Assembly: GCA_046155225.1 (NCBI GenBank)
Contig: JBJXED010000164.1
Location: forward strand, 1 to 24,715
DNA: 24,715 bases
Direction: 5' to 3'
From: JAKFVA01 sp046155225
GTDB lineage: Bacteria > Pseudomonadota > Gammaproteobacteria > Burkholderiales > Burkholderiaceae_C
Notes under the pieces: generated by a model
What the model saw: only the letters and a program-made list of their open reading frames with translations
What the model was told of the DNA's origin: nothing
Databases searched by the model: none
Part shown: one piece after another, positions 1-6,965 of the stretch
How positions within the stretch are numbered: position 1 is the first letter of the stretch
How the letters are laid out: each line of letters begins with the position of its first letter
Translations under genes and position numbers: made by a program

Positions 1-78
1 GAGCTCGTCAAGCGCAACATGATCAGTTCGGCCGAGGCCCGCGGCAAAGCCAAAATCCCCGAAAATTTCCCAGGCTGA
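1..78 (+). CDS. pilT: PilT twitching ATPase, C-terminal end only (partial)
   Basis: The window opens inside a reading frame whose last 25 residues are visible, ending ...AKIPENFPG and a TGA at 76-78. This tail matches my memory of the C-terminus of the PilT retraction ATPase in Burkholderiales, where pilT lies directly upstream of pilU. PilT is a hexameric cytoplasmic ATPase that depolymerises type IV pili. No catalytic motif lies in the visible part, so the call rests on the tail and on the downstream pilU. Confidence 0.7.
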   Translation, partial: ELVKRNMISSAEARGKAKIPENFPG

Positions 79-122
79 GCGGGGCCACTGCGCCAAAAAA
101 AGCACAGCCAGAAAGGCACAAC

Positions 123-875
123 ATGAAAGGTATTTTGGGGCTTCTCAGGCGCAACGCGCAGCAACCCGGCGAGGACAAGCCCGACTCGATGCTGTTCACC
201 ACCGCCTTTGCCGACTACGGCATTGACCCGACTTTGCTCATTCCGTGGGAAGCGCGGGCCAATGAAGTCGGCGCGCGGCAGCTCGGCAGCGGCAGCGGCA
301 TGAAGCTGCTCAAGGCGCTCTGGGCCAAGGACAAATACATGAGCCGCCTGGACGCCGCGGCCATTGGCCGGCTCGAGCAGTTTTTCACTTTTGCCACGGT
401 GCAGGCCGACCGCGACGTGATCCGCCAGGACGAGTACGGCAACTTCATGATCGTGCTGCTGACCGGCACCATGGCGGTGGACCGGCTGCAGCCTTGGGGC
501 GGGAGCTACCGCCTGACCGAGGCCCGCGCGGGTGATATTTTGGGCGAGATGTCGCTGCTCGACAGCGGCAAGCGCTTCTCGCTTTGCGCGACCCTGACCG
601 AGTGCGAGGTGGCGGTGCTCAGCGCCCGTGCGCTGGACGAAATGATGGTCGCCGACCCGGCACTGGCCGCCAGTTTGGTTGCCCTGCTGGCGCGCAAGCT
701 GTCGATGCGGCTGCGGGTGGTCAGCACCCGGCTGAGCGACGCGACGGCGCAGCGCAGTGACAACCTGGCCGGCCAGACGGACCGACCCGCTGAATTTGAT
801 GATTTGCCCGACATGCTGCCCATTCCCGACAGCCGCCCCGCACCGTTGTCGGGTGCCAGCCCTGACCAGTCCTGA
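123..875 (+). CDS. Cyclic nucleotide-binding domain protein between pilT and pilU
   Basis: A 250-residue cytoplasmic protein with one cyclic nucleotide-binding (Crp-type) domain at about residues 80-200. The phosphate-binding cassette reads GEMSLLDSGKRFS, keeping the glycine-glutamate pair and an arginine as in nucleotide-binding members. No helix-turn-helix follows. The last ~50 residues are proline- and aspartate-rich and probably disordered, so this is unlikely to be a DNA-binding Crp protein. A GAAAGG tract lies upstream of the ATG. It sits between the pilus retraction ATPases in the same direction, with 44 bp to pilT and 44 bp to the pilU ATG. I infer that it senses a cyclic nucleotide, or acts as a ligand-free adaptor, for twitching motility. 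The ligand cannot be determined from the sequence. Confidence 0.8.
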   Translation: MKGILGLLRRNAQQPGEDKPDSMLFTTAFADYGIDPTLLIPWEARANEVGARQLGSGSGMKLLKALWAKDKYMSRLDAAAIGRLEQFFTFATVQADRDVIRQDEYGNFMIVLLTGTMAVDRLQPWGGSYRLTEARAGDILGEMSLLDSGKRFSLCATLTECEVAVLSARALDEMMVADPALAASLVALLARKLSMRLRVVSTRLSDATAQRSDNLAGQTDRPAEFDDLPDMLPIPDSRPAPLSGASPDQS

Positions 876-919
876 CAAAGCCACAACAGCTATGACCCTG
901 CACCCGAGGAGTGACCACC

Positions 920-2056
920 ATGGAACGCGACCAGGCCAGTAAATTCATCAACGACTTGCTCAAGCTGATGATCGGCCGCAAGGGCAGTGATTTGTTCATC
1001 ACGGGCGACTTTCCGCCGGCCATGAAGGTGGACGGCAAAGTCACCAAAGTCTCACCGCAGCCGCTGAATGCCGGGCACACGCTGGCGCTGGCGCGCTCGA
1101 TCATGAGCGACAAGCAGGCGGCGGAGTTCGAGCGCACCAAGGAGTGCAATTTCGCCATCTCGCCGCCAGGCATCGGGCGCTTTCGTGTCAACGCCTTTGT
1201 GCAGCAGGGCAAGGTCGGCATGGTGATGCGCGTGATCCCCACCACCTTGCCCACCATCGACGCTCTGGGCGTGCCGCAGGTGCTCAAGGACGTGGTGATG
1301 AGCAAGCGCGGCCTGTGCATTTTGGTGGGGGCCACCGGCTCGGGCAAATCGACCACCCTGGCCGCGATGATCGACTGGCGCAACGAGCAGTCTTACGGCC
1401 ATATCATCACCATCGAAGACCCAGTGGAGTTTGTCCATCCGCACAAGAATTGCGTCATCACCCAGCGCGAGGTGGGGCTGGACACCGACAGTTGGGAGGC
1501 GGCGCTGAAAAATACGTTGCGCCAGGCGCCCGACGTAATTTTGATGGGCGAGATCCGCGACCGCGAAACCATGGAGCACGCCATTGCCTTTGCCGAAACC
1601 GGCCACTTGTGCATGGCCACGCTGCACGCCAACAGCGCCAACCAGGCGCTCGACCGCGTCATCAACTTCTTCCCCGAAGAGCGGCACCAGCAGTTGCTGA
1701 TGGACTTGTCGCTCAACCTCAAAGGCATGATTTGCCAGCGCCTGGTGCCCAAGCAGGACGGCAAGGGCCGCGCGGCCATGGTCGAGATCATGCTGAACAC
1801 CCCGCTGATCTCCGATCTGATCTTCAAAGGTGAAGTCACCGAGATCAAGGAGATCATGAAGAAAAGCCGCAACTTGGGCATGCAGACCTTTGACCAGGCG
1901 CTGTTTGATGCCTACGAAACCAACAAAATCAGCTACGAAGATGCGCTGCGCAACGCCGACTCGGTCAACGACTTGCGGCTGCAGATCAAACTCAACAGCC
2001 AGCGCGCCAAGTCCCAGGACTTGTCGGCGGGTACCGAAAACTTTGCCATCATTTAA
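920..2056 (+). CDS. pilU: PilU, type IV pilus retraction ATPase
   Basis: PilT/PilU-type secretion ATPase of 378 residues, the usual PilU length. PilU works with PilT at the inner-membrane base of the type IV pilus to power retraction. Walker A (VGATGSGKST) lies near residues 137-146, the Walker B region (DVILMGEIRD) near 205-214 and the His box (GHLCMATLHANS) near 228-239. The N-terminus MERDQASKFINDLLKLM is typical of PilU rather than PilT. I chose the ATG at 920 because GAGGA at 906-910 is spaced correctly for it. The in-frame GTG at 911 directly abuts that ribosome site. The order pilT-CNBD gene-pilU suggests one transcript. Confidence 0.93.
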   Translation: MERDQASKFINDLLKLMIGRKGSDLFITGDFPPAMKVDGKVTKVSPQPLNAGHTLALARSIMSDKQAAEFERTKECNFAISPPGIGRFRVNAFVQQGKVGMVMRVIPTTLPTIDALGVPQVLKDVVMSKRGLCILVGATGSGKSTTLAAMIDWRNEQSYGHIITIEDPVEFVHPHKNCVITQREVGLDTDSWEAALKNTLRQAPDVILMGEIRDRETMEHAIAFAETGHLCMATLHANSANQALDRVINFFPEERHQQLLMDLSLNLKGMICQRLVPKQDGKGRAAMVEIMLNTPLISDLIFKGEVTEIKEIMKKSRNLGMQTFDQALFDAYETNKISYEDALRNADSVNDLRLQIKLNSQRAKSQDLSAGTENFAII

Positions 2057-2070
2057 GGTTGCTTATCCCC

Positions 2071-3003
2071 ATGTCGATTGCCGCCAAAACCTACGAAACC
2101 ACCCCCTCCCGCCGCGTCGCCTTTTTGGGCCTGGGCGTGATGGGCTACCCCATGGCCGGGCACCTGGCGCAGGCCGGCCACCAGGTCACCGCGTACAACC
2201 GTAGCGCTACTAAAGCCGTAGCGTGGTGTGCAGAATTTTCCTTGGCTACAGCATCAAAAGACCTTAAAAATACGTTGACGCATGCCGCTACACCCGCTTT
2301 GGCGGCGGCGGGGGCCGAGTTGGTGTTTTGCTGTGTCGGCAACGACGACGATTTACGCAGCGTCTGCCTCGGCGAGCAGGGCGCGTTCAGCGGCATGCAG
2401 CCCGGCGCGGTGTTTGTAGACCACACCACCGCGTCGGCCGAGGTCGCTCGCGAGTTGCATGCCGCAGCGCAGGCGCGTGGCCTGCACTTTGTCGATGCGC
2501 CAGTCTCGGGCGGCCAGGCCGGGGCGCAAAACGGCCTGCTCACGGTGATGTGCGGCGGTGATGCACCCGCGTTCGAGGCGGCGCGCCCGGTCGCCATGGC
2601 CTATGCCAAGGCCTTCACTTTGATGGGCGGTAGCGGCGCAGGCCAGCTGACCAAAATGGTCAACCAAATTTGCATTGCCGGGCTGGTGCAGGCGCTGGCT
2701 GAAGGCATTGCCTTCGGCCAGCGTGCCGGGCTCGACGTGCATCAGGTGCTGGAGGTGATAGGCAAGGGCGCGGCGCAAAGCTGGCAGCTCGACAACCGCG
2801 GCAAAACCATGGCGGCCGACAAATTTGACTTTGGCTTCGCGGTGGACTGGATGCGCAAAGACTTGGGGCTGGTGCTGGATGAGGCCAAGCGCAATGGTGC
2901 GCGCCTGCCGGTGACGGCGCTGGTGGACCAGTTCTATGCCGATGTGCAGGCCATGGGCGGCCAGCGCTGGGACACGTCCAGCCTCATCAAACGGCTCGGC
3001 TAA
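2071..3003 (+). CDS. NAD(P)-dependent beta-hydroxyacid dehydrogenase (3-hydroxyisobutyrate dehydrogenase family)
   Basis: A 310-residue member of the 3-hydroxyisobutyrate/tartronate semialdehyde reductase family. The Rossmann motif GLGVMGYPMAGHLAQAGH is near residues 20-37, the substrate-binding signature DAPVSGGQAGAQNG lies mid-protein, and the catalytic lysine is in GAGQLTKMVNQ. The family oxidises or reduces beta-hydroxyacids with NAD(P). The actual substrate is unknown. The ATG at 2071 is preferred over the TTG at 2059, which would begin three bases after the pilU stop. Residues about 44-67 are unusual: their DNA resembles the dispersed repeat found elsewhere in the window, suggesting an in-frame insertion in the loop after the second beta strand. 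The gene may be read through from pilU but is functionally unrelated to it. Confidence 0.85.
   Translation: MSIAAKTYETTPSRRVAFLGLGVMGYPMAGHLAQAGHQVTAYNRSATKAVAWCAEFSLATASKDLKNTLTHAATPALAAAGAELVFCCVGNDDDLRSVCLGEQGAFSGMQPGAVFVDHTTASAEVARELHAAAQARGLHFVDAPVSGGQAGAQNGLLTVMCGGDAPAFEAARPVAMAYAKAFTLMGGSGAGQLTKMVNQICIAGLVQALAEGIAFGQRAGLDVHQVLEVIGKGAAQSWQLDNRGKTMAADKFDFGFAVDWMRKDLGLVLDEAKRNGARLPVTALVDQFYADVQAMGGQRWDTSSLIKRLG
2202..2270 (-). repeat. Probable copy of dispersed ~70 bp repeat inside the dehydrogenase gene
   Basis: On the minus strand this stretch starts with tttttaag, continues through gctgtagccaagg, and ends near gtagcgct. The same order of blocks occurs in the intergenic copies at 14587 and 16801 (tttttaag, then gccgctggccaagg, then gcgctat and aagtgct). 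It is more AT-rich than the flanking coding DNA and keeps the frame open. The match is degenerate, and part of the right end may be ordinary coding sequence. Confidence 0.5.
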
Positions 3004-3009
3004 GTATTC

Positions 3010-3026
3010 GGGCCTGTTATTGGCCC
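3010..3026. terminator. Weak inverted repeat between convergent genes
   Basis: GGGCC and GGCCC flank a 7-nt loop in the 29-bp gap between the dehydrogenase stop and the converging dolP stop. The arms are perfect but short and there is no T tract, so it can only be a weak bidirectional terminator candidate. Confidence 0.35.
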
Positions 3027-3032
3027 AGCCGC

Positions 3033-3680
3033 TTACTTCTGGCTGGACGGGGCCTGCCCCGACAAGCGCTGCGCGTCTTGCTCGGAGATCAATTCAAAAA
3101 TCCGCACCACGCGCTGCACGCCGCTGGTGGCGCGCGCGATCTGGGTGGCTTTCTCGGCTTCGCGGGCGGTGACCAGGCCCATCAAATACACCGTGCTGCG
3201 CTCGGTCACGACGCGAAAGGCATTGGCCGAGAGTTCTTTGGCGTCAATAAAACCCGCCCGCACTTTGCCGGAAATCAAGATGTCGTTGCCACGTGCCGAA
3301 ATCGACGCATTGCCGAGCACTGCCAGTTCATTCACCACCGCACGCACGTTCTCGACCTTGGCGATAGTTTGCTCGGCCAGCAGTTTGTCGGCCTCGGTGG
3401 GCACCTCGCCGGTGATCAGCACCTGGCGGTTGTAGGCGCTCAGGTTGATGTGGCCGCGCTCGCCCAGCACCTGTGACAGGCGGCTGGCCCCGCGCAATTC
3501 AATGCCTTCGTCTTCGAGCTGGGTGCCCGAGGTGCGCCGGTCAGTGGCGACCAAACCGGTGGCCACCACGGCGCCGCCGATCAGCACCGCGCAGCCACTG
3601 AGGCTAAAGGCCAGCGCGAGACCCAGGGCGGCCAGCCAGCGTTTGGCAGGGGTATGTACGGAAATGGATTTGACACTCAT
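3033..3680 (-). CDS. dolP: BON-domain outer-membrane lipoprotein (DolP/YraP family)
   Basis: A 215-residue lipoprotein with a hydrophobic signal peptide and a lipobox LSGC, giving a lipidated Cys30. Alanine follows the cysteine, which is compatible with outer-membrane sorting. Two BON domains follow, at about residues 65-130 (with GEVPTEADKLLAEQ) and 140-205 (with GLVTAREAEKATQIA). DolP family members bind anionic phospholipids and support outer-membrane integrity. Its ATG overlaps the stop codon of the upstream SIS-domain gene by 4 bp, so the two are translationally coupled. The diaA-dolP pairing matches the enterobacterial yraN-diaA-dolP order. Confidence 0.88.
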   Translation of the reverse strand: MSVKSISVHTPAKRWLAALGLALAFSLSGCAVLIGGAVVATGLVATDRRTSGTQLEDEGIELRGASRLSQVLGERGHINLSAYNRQVLITGEVPTEADKLLAEQTIAKVENVRAVVNELAVLGNASISARGNDILISGKVRAGFIDAKELSANAFRVVTERSTVYLMGLVTAREAEKATQIARATSGVQRVVRIFELISEQDAQRLSGQAPSSQK

Positions 3681-4276
3681 TCGGAAGGCTCCAGTTCACC
3701 CAGCAATTGGGTATCAACACCGTCGCACAGGCAATGCAGCGTCAGGAGGTGAACCTCCTGGATGCGCGCCGTGCGGTCATGCGGGACACAAATATGCACA
3801 TCGGTCTCACGCAGCGCCTGCGCGATCTGGCCGCCGCCGCGGCCCGTGAGCGCCACCACCGTCATCTCGCGCTCGTGCGCGGCCTGCACGGCGGCCAGCA
3901 CATTGGCCGAGTTGCCGCTGGTGCTGATGGCCAGCAGCACATCGCCTGGGCTGCCCAGGGCGCGCACCTGTTTGGAGAAGATGGCGTTGAAGTGGTAGTC
4001 ATTGGCAATCGCCGTCAGGATCGAGCTGTCGGTGCACAGCGAAATCGCCGCCAGTTCGGGCCGCTCGCGCTCAAAGCGGCCCACAAATTCAGCGGCGAAA
4101 TGCTGCGCGTCGGCGGCCGAGCCGCCGTTGCCGCAAGCCAGCACCTTGCCGCCGCTGGTGACACAGGTCAACAGCGCCGTGACGGCTTGCGCAATGGGTT
4201 TGGACAGGATTTGCGCCGCCTGGTATTTGAGGTCGGCGCTGTCGATGAAGTGCTGTTGAATGCGTTGCTCTTGCAT
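3677..4276 (-). CDS. diaA: SIS-domain protein, DiaA / phosphoheptose isomerase type
   Basis: A 199-residue SIS-domain protein with the phosphosugar motifs CGNGGSAADAQHFAAEFVGRF near residues 48-68 and STSGNSANVLAAV. DiaA tetramers bind DnaA and stimulate initiation at oriC. The close relative GmhA isomerises sedoheptulose 7-phosphate for LPS heptose. Gene context (overlap with dolP, nearby yraN and rsmI) favours DiaA. However, the glutamate in AAEFVGRF and a histidine in LLTLHCLCD are what an active isomerase would need, so a dual or GmhA role is possible. The ATG at 4276 is used. No strong ribosome site is visible. Confidence 0.8.
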   Translation of the reverse strand: MQEQRIQQHFIDSADLKYQAAQILSKPIAQAVTALLTCVTSGGKVLACGNGGSAADAQHFAAEFVGRFERERPELAAISLCTDSSILTAIANDYHFNAIFSKQVRALGSPGDVLLAISTSGNSANVLAAVQAAHEREMTVVALTGRGGGQIAQALRETDVHICVPHDRTARIQEVHLLTLHCLCDGVDTQLLGELEPSE

Positions 4277-4331
4277 GGCGCGATGATAACCGCGCAGGGG
4301 CTTGATTTGCGCCGCGCGAGCGGTGCGGATT

Positions 4332-5291
4332 TCAGCCCTGTGCGCGCAGTTCGGCCAGCCGCGCTTCCAGTTGCGCGATCAGGGCACGCGCTTCGTCGCC
4401 CTCGGGGATGGCGCGGCCGCTGTCGCGCCACTGCACAGCGTTTTTGAAGCCCTCGACCTGCGCCTGGCGCCGAAACCACATTCCCTCGGGGTTGTGCCGG
4501 GTGATGCCGTCAAAGACGGTGGCCAACATCTGGGTTTGCTCCAGCCCCATTGACAGCCAGACCTGGTTGATGACCAGCTTGTGCATCATGAGCTGCGATT
4601 TGGGTACCCCGGCGATGCGCTCGGCGAGCTGTTGGGTGGCGCTGTCCAACTCGGCCGCAGGCACCGCCATGTTGGCCAGCCCCCATTCGGCGGCCTGGGC
4701 GCCGGTGATGGTGTCGCCGGTGAACATCAGTTGCTTTGCGCGCATCGCGCCCAGCCGGTAGGTCCACATCGCGGTGGTGGGGCAGCCCCAGACGCGGGTC
4801 GGCATGTAACCGATTTTGGCGTCATCTGCCATCACCAGCAGGTCGCAGCACAGCGCGATGTCGCTGCCGCCAGCCACCGCATAGCCGTGCACCTTGGCAA
4901 TGGTCGGCTTGCTGCAGCGCCACAGCGACATGAACTCCTCGGTGTGGCGCTTCATCAGCGCGTAGTCGAGCATCGGGTCCCAGGGGGTTTTCTCCTGGCG
5001 GCAGGGGTGGTCTTGGGTGATGTTGGCGGGCATGACGCTGGCGTCATTGGTGGGGCTCACGCCCTCGGCGTACTCATGAAGGTCGTAGCCGGCGCAAAAC
5101 GCCCGGCCCTCGCCCTCGACGACGATCACATGCACCTCGTCATTCGCCTCGGCCCACTGCACTGCGGCGCGGATGTCGCCCGGCATGCTGCTGCTGATGG
5201 CGTTGAGTTTTTCGGGGCGCGACAGGCGCAACCTGGCAATGCGCGGCTGCTGCGCGTCGGCTTCGATGTGAACGGAGGCAAAGCGGGGCAT
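4332..5291 (-). CDS. Crotonase (enoyl-CoA hydratase/isomerase superfamily) lacking the usual catalytic glutamates
   Basis: A 319-residue crotonase-fold protein with both oxyanion-hole segments (FCAGYDLHEYAEG and GYAVAGGSDIALCCDL). It is about 60 residues longer than a minimal enoyl-CoA hydratase, with an insertion after the first segment (residues about 75-115) and a longer C-terminal helix region. In classical hydratases the two acid residues sit in GGCE and QPE. Here these read GGSD and MPT, so one is Asp and the other is lost. The reaction is therefore probably not standard hydration. The ATG at 5291 is preceded by GGAG with good spacing. The gene sits between diaA and rsmI, apparently inserted into an otherwise conserved cluster. 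Confidence 0.85.
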   Translation of the reverse strand: MPRFASVHIEADAQQPRIARLRLSRPEKLNAISSSMPGDIRAAVQWAEANDEVHVIVVEGEGRAFCAGYDLHEYAEGVSPTNDASVMPANITQDHPCRQEKTPWDPMLDYALMKRHTEEFMSLWRCSKPTIAKVHGYAVAGGSDIALCCDLLVMADDAKIGYMPTRVWGCPTTAMWTYRLGAMRAKQLMFTGDTITGAQAAEWGLANMAVPAAELDSATQQLAERIAGVPKSQLMMHKLVINQVWLSMGLEQTQMLATVFDGITRHNPEGMWFRRQAQVEGFKNAVQWRDSGRAIPEGDEARALIAQLEARLAELRAQG

Positions 5292-5433
5292 GGAGGCTCC
5301 AAATAGCGTGGGCTAAACAGTGTTCACCACTATAGGAATTTCGGGCCGAATTACGCGTTGCGAGCCGGTCTGTTTTGACCCGTGTTTTCCCTTGGGCTGG
5401 CGCTGCCAAGCCTACGGAAAGGGTCAAAATGCC

Positions 5434-5513
5434 GTTTTAACGAATTTTTAGAGTGATATTGAACGCTGGCCAAGGTAAATACTGCCAGGATAGCTATTAA
5501 TTACGTAGCATTT
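5434..5513 (+). repeat. Dispersed ~70 bp repeat, copy A (intergenic)
   Basis: The 237-bp gap between the crotonase start and the rsmI stop holds an AT-rich block sharing GCTGGCCAAGGTAAA (5465-5479) exactly with the copies at 14606 and 16820, then ctgcc and gctatt in the same order. The rest of the gap shows no gene. A promoter for the crotonase gene is presumably here but I could not assign it. Confidence 0.7.
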
Positions 5514-5528
5514 GGCGACGCGCCAAGC

Positions 5529-6563
5529 TCAGGTCGCCGAGCCGCCCTCGGCCAGGGCGGCCGCCTGCAACCCCAGCGCCTGTGCATACAGCGCATTGCG
5601 CGGCTGGCCCGAGATCTCGGCGACCAACTTCACGGCGGTTTTGAGCGGCAGCTCGGCCAGCAGCAGCGCCAGCAAGCGGTCGGGTGCCGGGGCGGCCGCT
5701 GCGGCTGCGCTGGGGTGCAGCACCAGGACAAATTCACCGCGGGTGCGCTGCGGCTGGGCTGCCAGCCAGGCGCTGAGCTGCGCGGCGGGCAGGCGGGCGA
5801 TGTCTTCAAACTGCTTGCTCAGCTCACGTGCCAGTGTGAGTTCGCGCGGCCCCAGTACCGCCAGCGCCGCAGCCAGCGCTTCGATGCGGTGCGGCGCTTC
5901 CAGCAGCACCACGGCGCGCGGCTCGCGCGCCAGCAGCGCAATGGCGGCCTCGCGTGCCTGCGCTTTGCTGGGGAGAAACCCGGCAAACACAAAGCCCTCG
6001 GGCAGGGCACCTGCCGGGGGGTGGGCGTCGCCGCTGCCACTTTCGGCCGCCACGCCGCCTGGCAGCGCGCCCTGTGCCGCCGCCAAACCGGCCACACTGA
6101 GCGCTGCCGTCACGCTGCTGGCCCCTGGCAGCGGCGAGACCCGCAGGCCCGCAGCCTGCACGCTGGCCACCAGTCGCGCGCCGGGGTCGCTGATGGCGGG
6201 GGTGCCCGCGTCGCTGACATAGGCCACGCGCTGGCCGCGCTGCAGCCGTTCAATGACGGTGTGCGCGGCCTGCGCCTCGTTGTGCTGGTGCAGCGCCAGG
6301 CATTGCGCGCCGGATTTGTCGATGCCGTAGGCGCGCAGCAGGCTTTGCGTGTGGCGCGTGTCTTCGCAGGCCACGGTGTCGGCCAGCGCCAGCACATGCA
6401 GCGCGCGCAGGCTGATGTCGGCCAGGTTGCCGATCGGTGTGGCCACCATATACAGCGTGCCGCCGGGGTGTTGCTGGCGGCTGCAGGCGGCATGCGCAGC
6501 AGCCAGCGCCAGGCCCAAACCTTCGGCTTGGCCTGCCGCCGTGCTTCCCATAAACTCGTTCAC
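5529..6563 (-). CDS. rsmI: RsmI, 16S rRNA (cytidine-1402 2'-O) methyltransferase
   Basis: A tetrapyrrole-methylase-fold protein with the RsmI signature YMVATPIGNLADISLRAL and CEDTRHTQSLLRAYGI, then YVSDAGTPAISDPGARL and LPGASSVTAAL. RsmI uses SAM to 2'-O-methylate C1402 in the 16S decoding centre. The ~35-residue leader before the fold and an alanine-rich insertion around residues 165-190 make it longer (344 residues) than the E. coli protein. The GTG start at 6563 is chosen because AAGGG lies six bases upstream. The ATG at 6551 is the alternative. The ribosome site overlaps the start of the divergent yraN. Confidence 0.92.
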   Translation of the reverse strand: MNEFMGSTAAGQAEGLGLALAAAHAACSRQQHPGGTLYMVATPIGNLADISLRALHVLALADTVACEDTRHTQSLLRAYGIDKSGAQCLALHQHNEAQAAHTVIERLQRGQRVAYVSDAGTPAISDPGARLVASVQAAGLRVSPLPGASSVTAALSVAGLAAAQGALPGGVAAESGSGDAHPPAGALPEGFVFAGFLPSKAQAREAAIALLAREPRAVVLLEAPHRIEALAAALAVLGPRELTLARELSKQFEDIARLPAAQLSAWLAAQPQRTRGEFVLVLHPSAAAAAAPAPDRLLALLLAELPLKTAVKLVAEISGQPRNALYAQALGLQAAALAEGGSAT

Positions 6564-6566
6564 ACC

Positions 6567-6959
6567 GTGCCCTTCAAAAATTCCCTACCGGTTGCCGTTG
6601 TCACCACCAAAGTGCGTGGCGACGCCGCCGAGCAGCGTGCGCTGGACCATTTGCAAGCCGCAGGTTTACGTCTTTTGGCCCGCAATTATCGAACCCCCGG
6701 CCGCGGCGGCGGCGAAATCGATCTGGTCATGCAAGCGCCCGACGGCACGGTGGTGTTTGTCGAGGTGCGCCAGCGCGCCAGCCGCAGCCACGGCGGCGCG
6801 GCGGCGAGCATCGGGGCAACCAAGCAGCGCCGCATTGTGCTGGCGGCGCGGCATTTCCTGCTGCGGCTGCGCACCCTGCCGCCGTGCCGTTTTGATTTGG
6901 TGCTGATGGAGCCCGAGCTGCTGTGGTTGCCCGCCGCATTTGATGCGCAAGGGTTTTGA
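6567..6959 (+). CDS. yraN: YraN-family (UPF0102) endonuclease-fold protein
   Basis: A 130-residue UPF0102 protein: RGDAAEQRAL near the start, LLARNYRTPGRGGGEIDLVM and VVFVEVRQR form the PD-(D/E)xK-like core (E-I-D and E-V-R, where most members have E-V-K), and RFDLVLM lies near the C-terminus. Its role is not established. Synteny links the family to rsmI, diaA and dolP. No ATG is available: GTG 6567 gives a 15-residue leader, while GTG 6612 would start at the conserved RGDAAE block. Neither has a clear ribosome site. Its start lies four bases from the divergent rsmI start, and its stop lies 6 bp from the converging priA stop. Confidence 0.85.
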   Translation: MPFKNSLPVAVVTTKVRGDAAEQRALDHLQAAGLRLLARNYRTPGRGGGEIDLVMQAPDGTVVFVEVRQRASRSHGGAAASIGATKQRRIVLAARHFLLRLRTLPPCRFDLVLMEPELLWLPAAFDAQGF

Positions 6960-6965
6960 GCGCGC

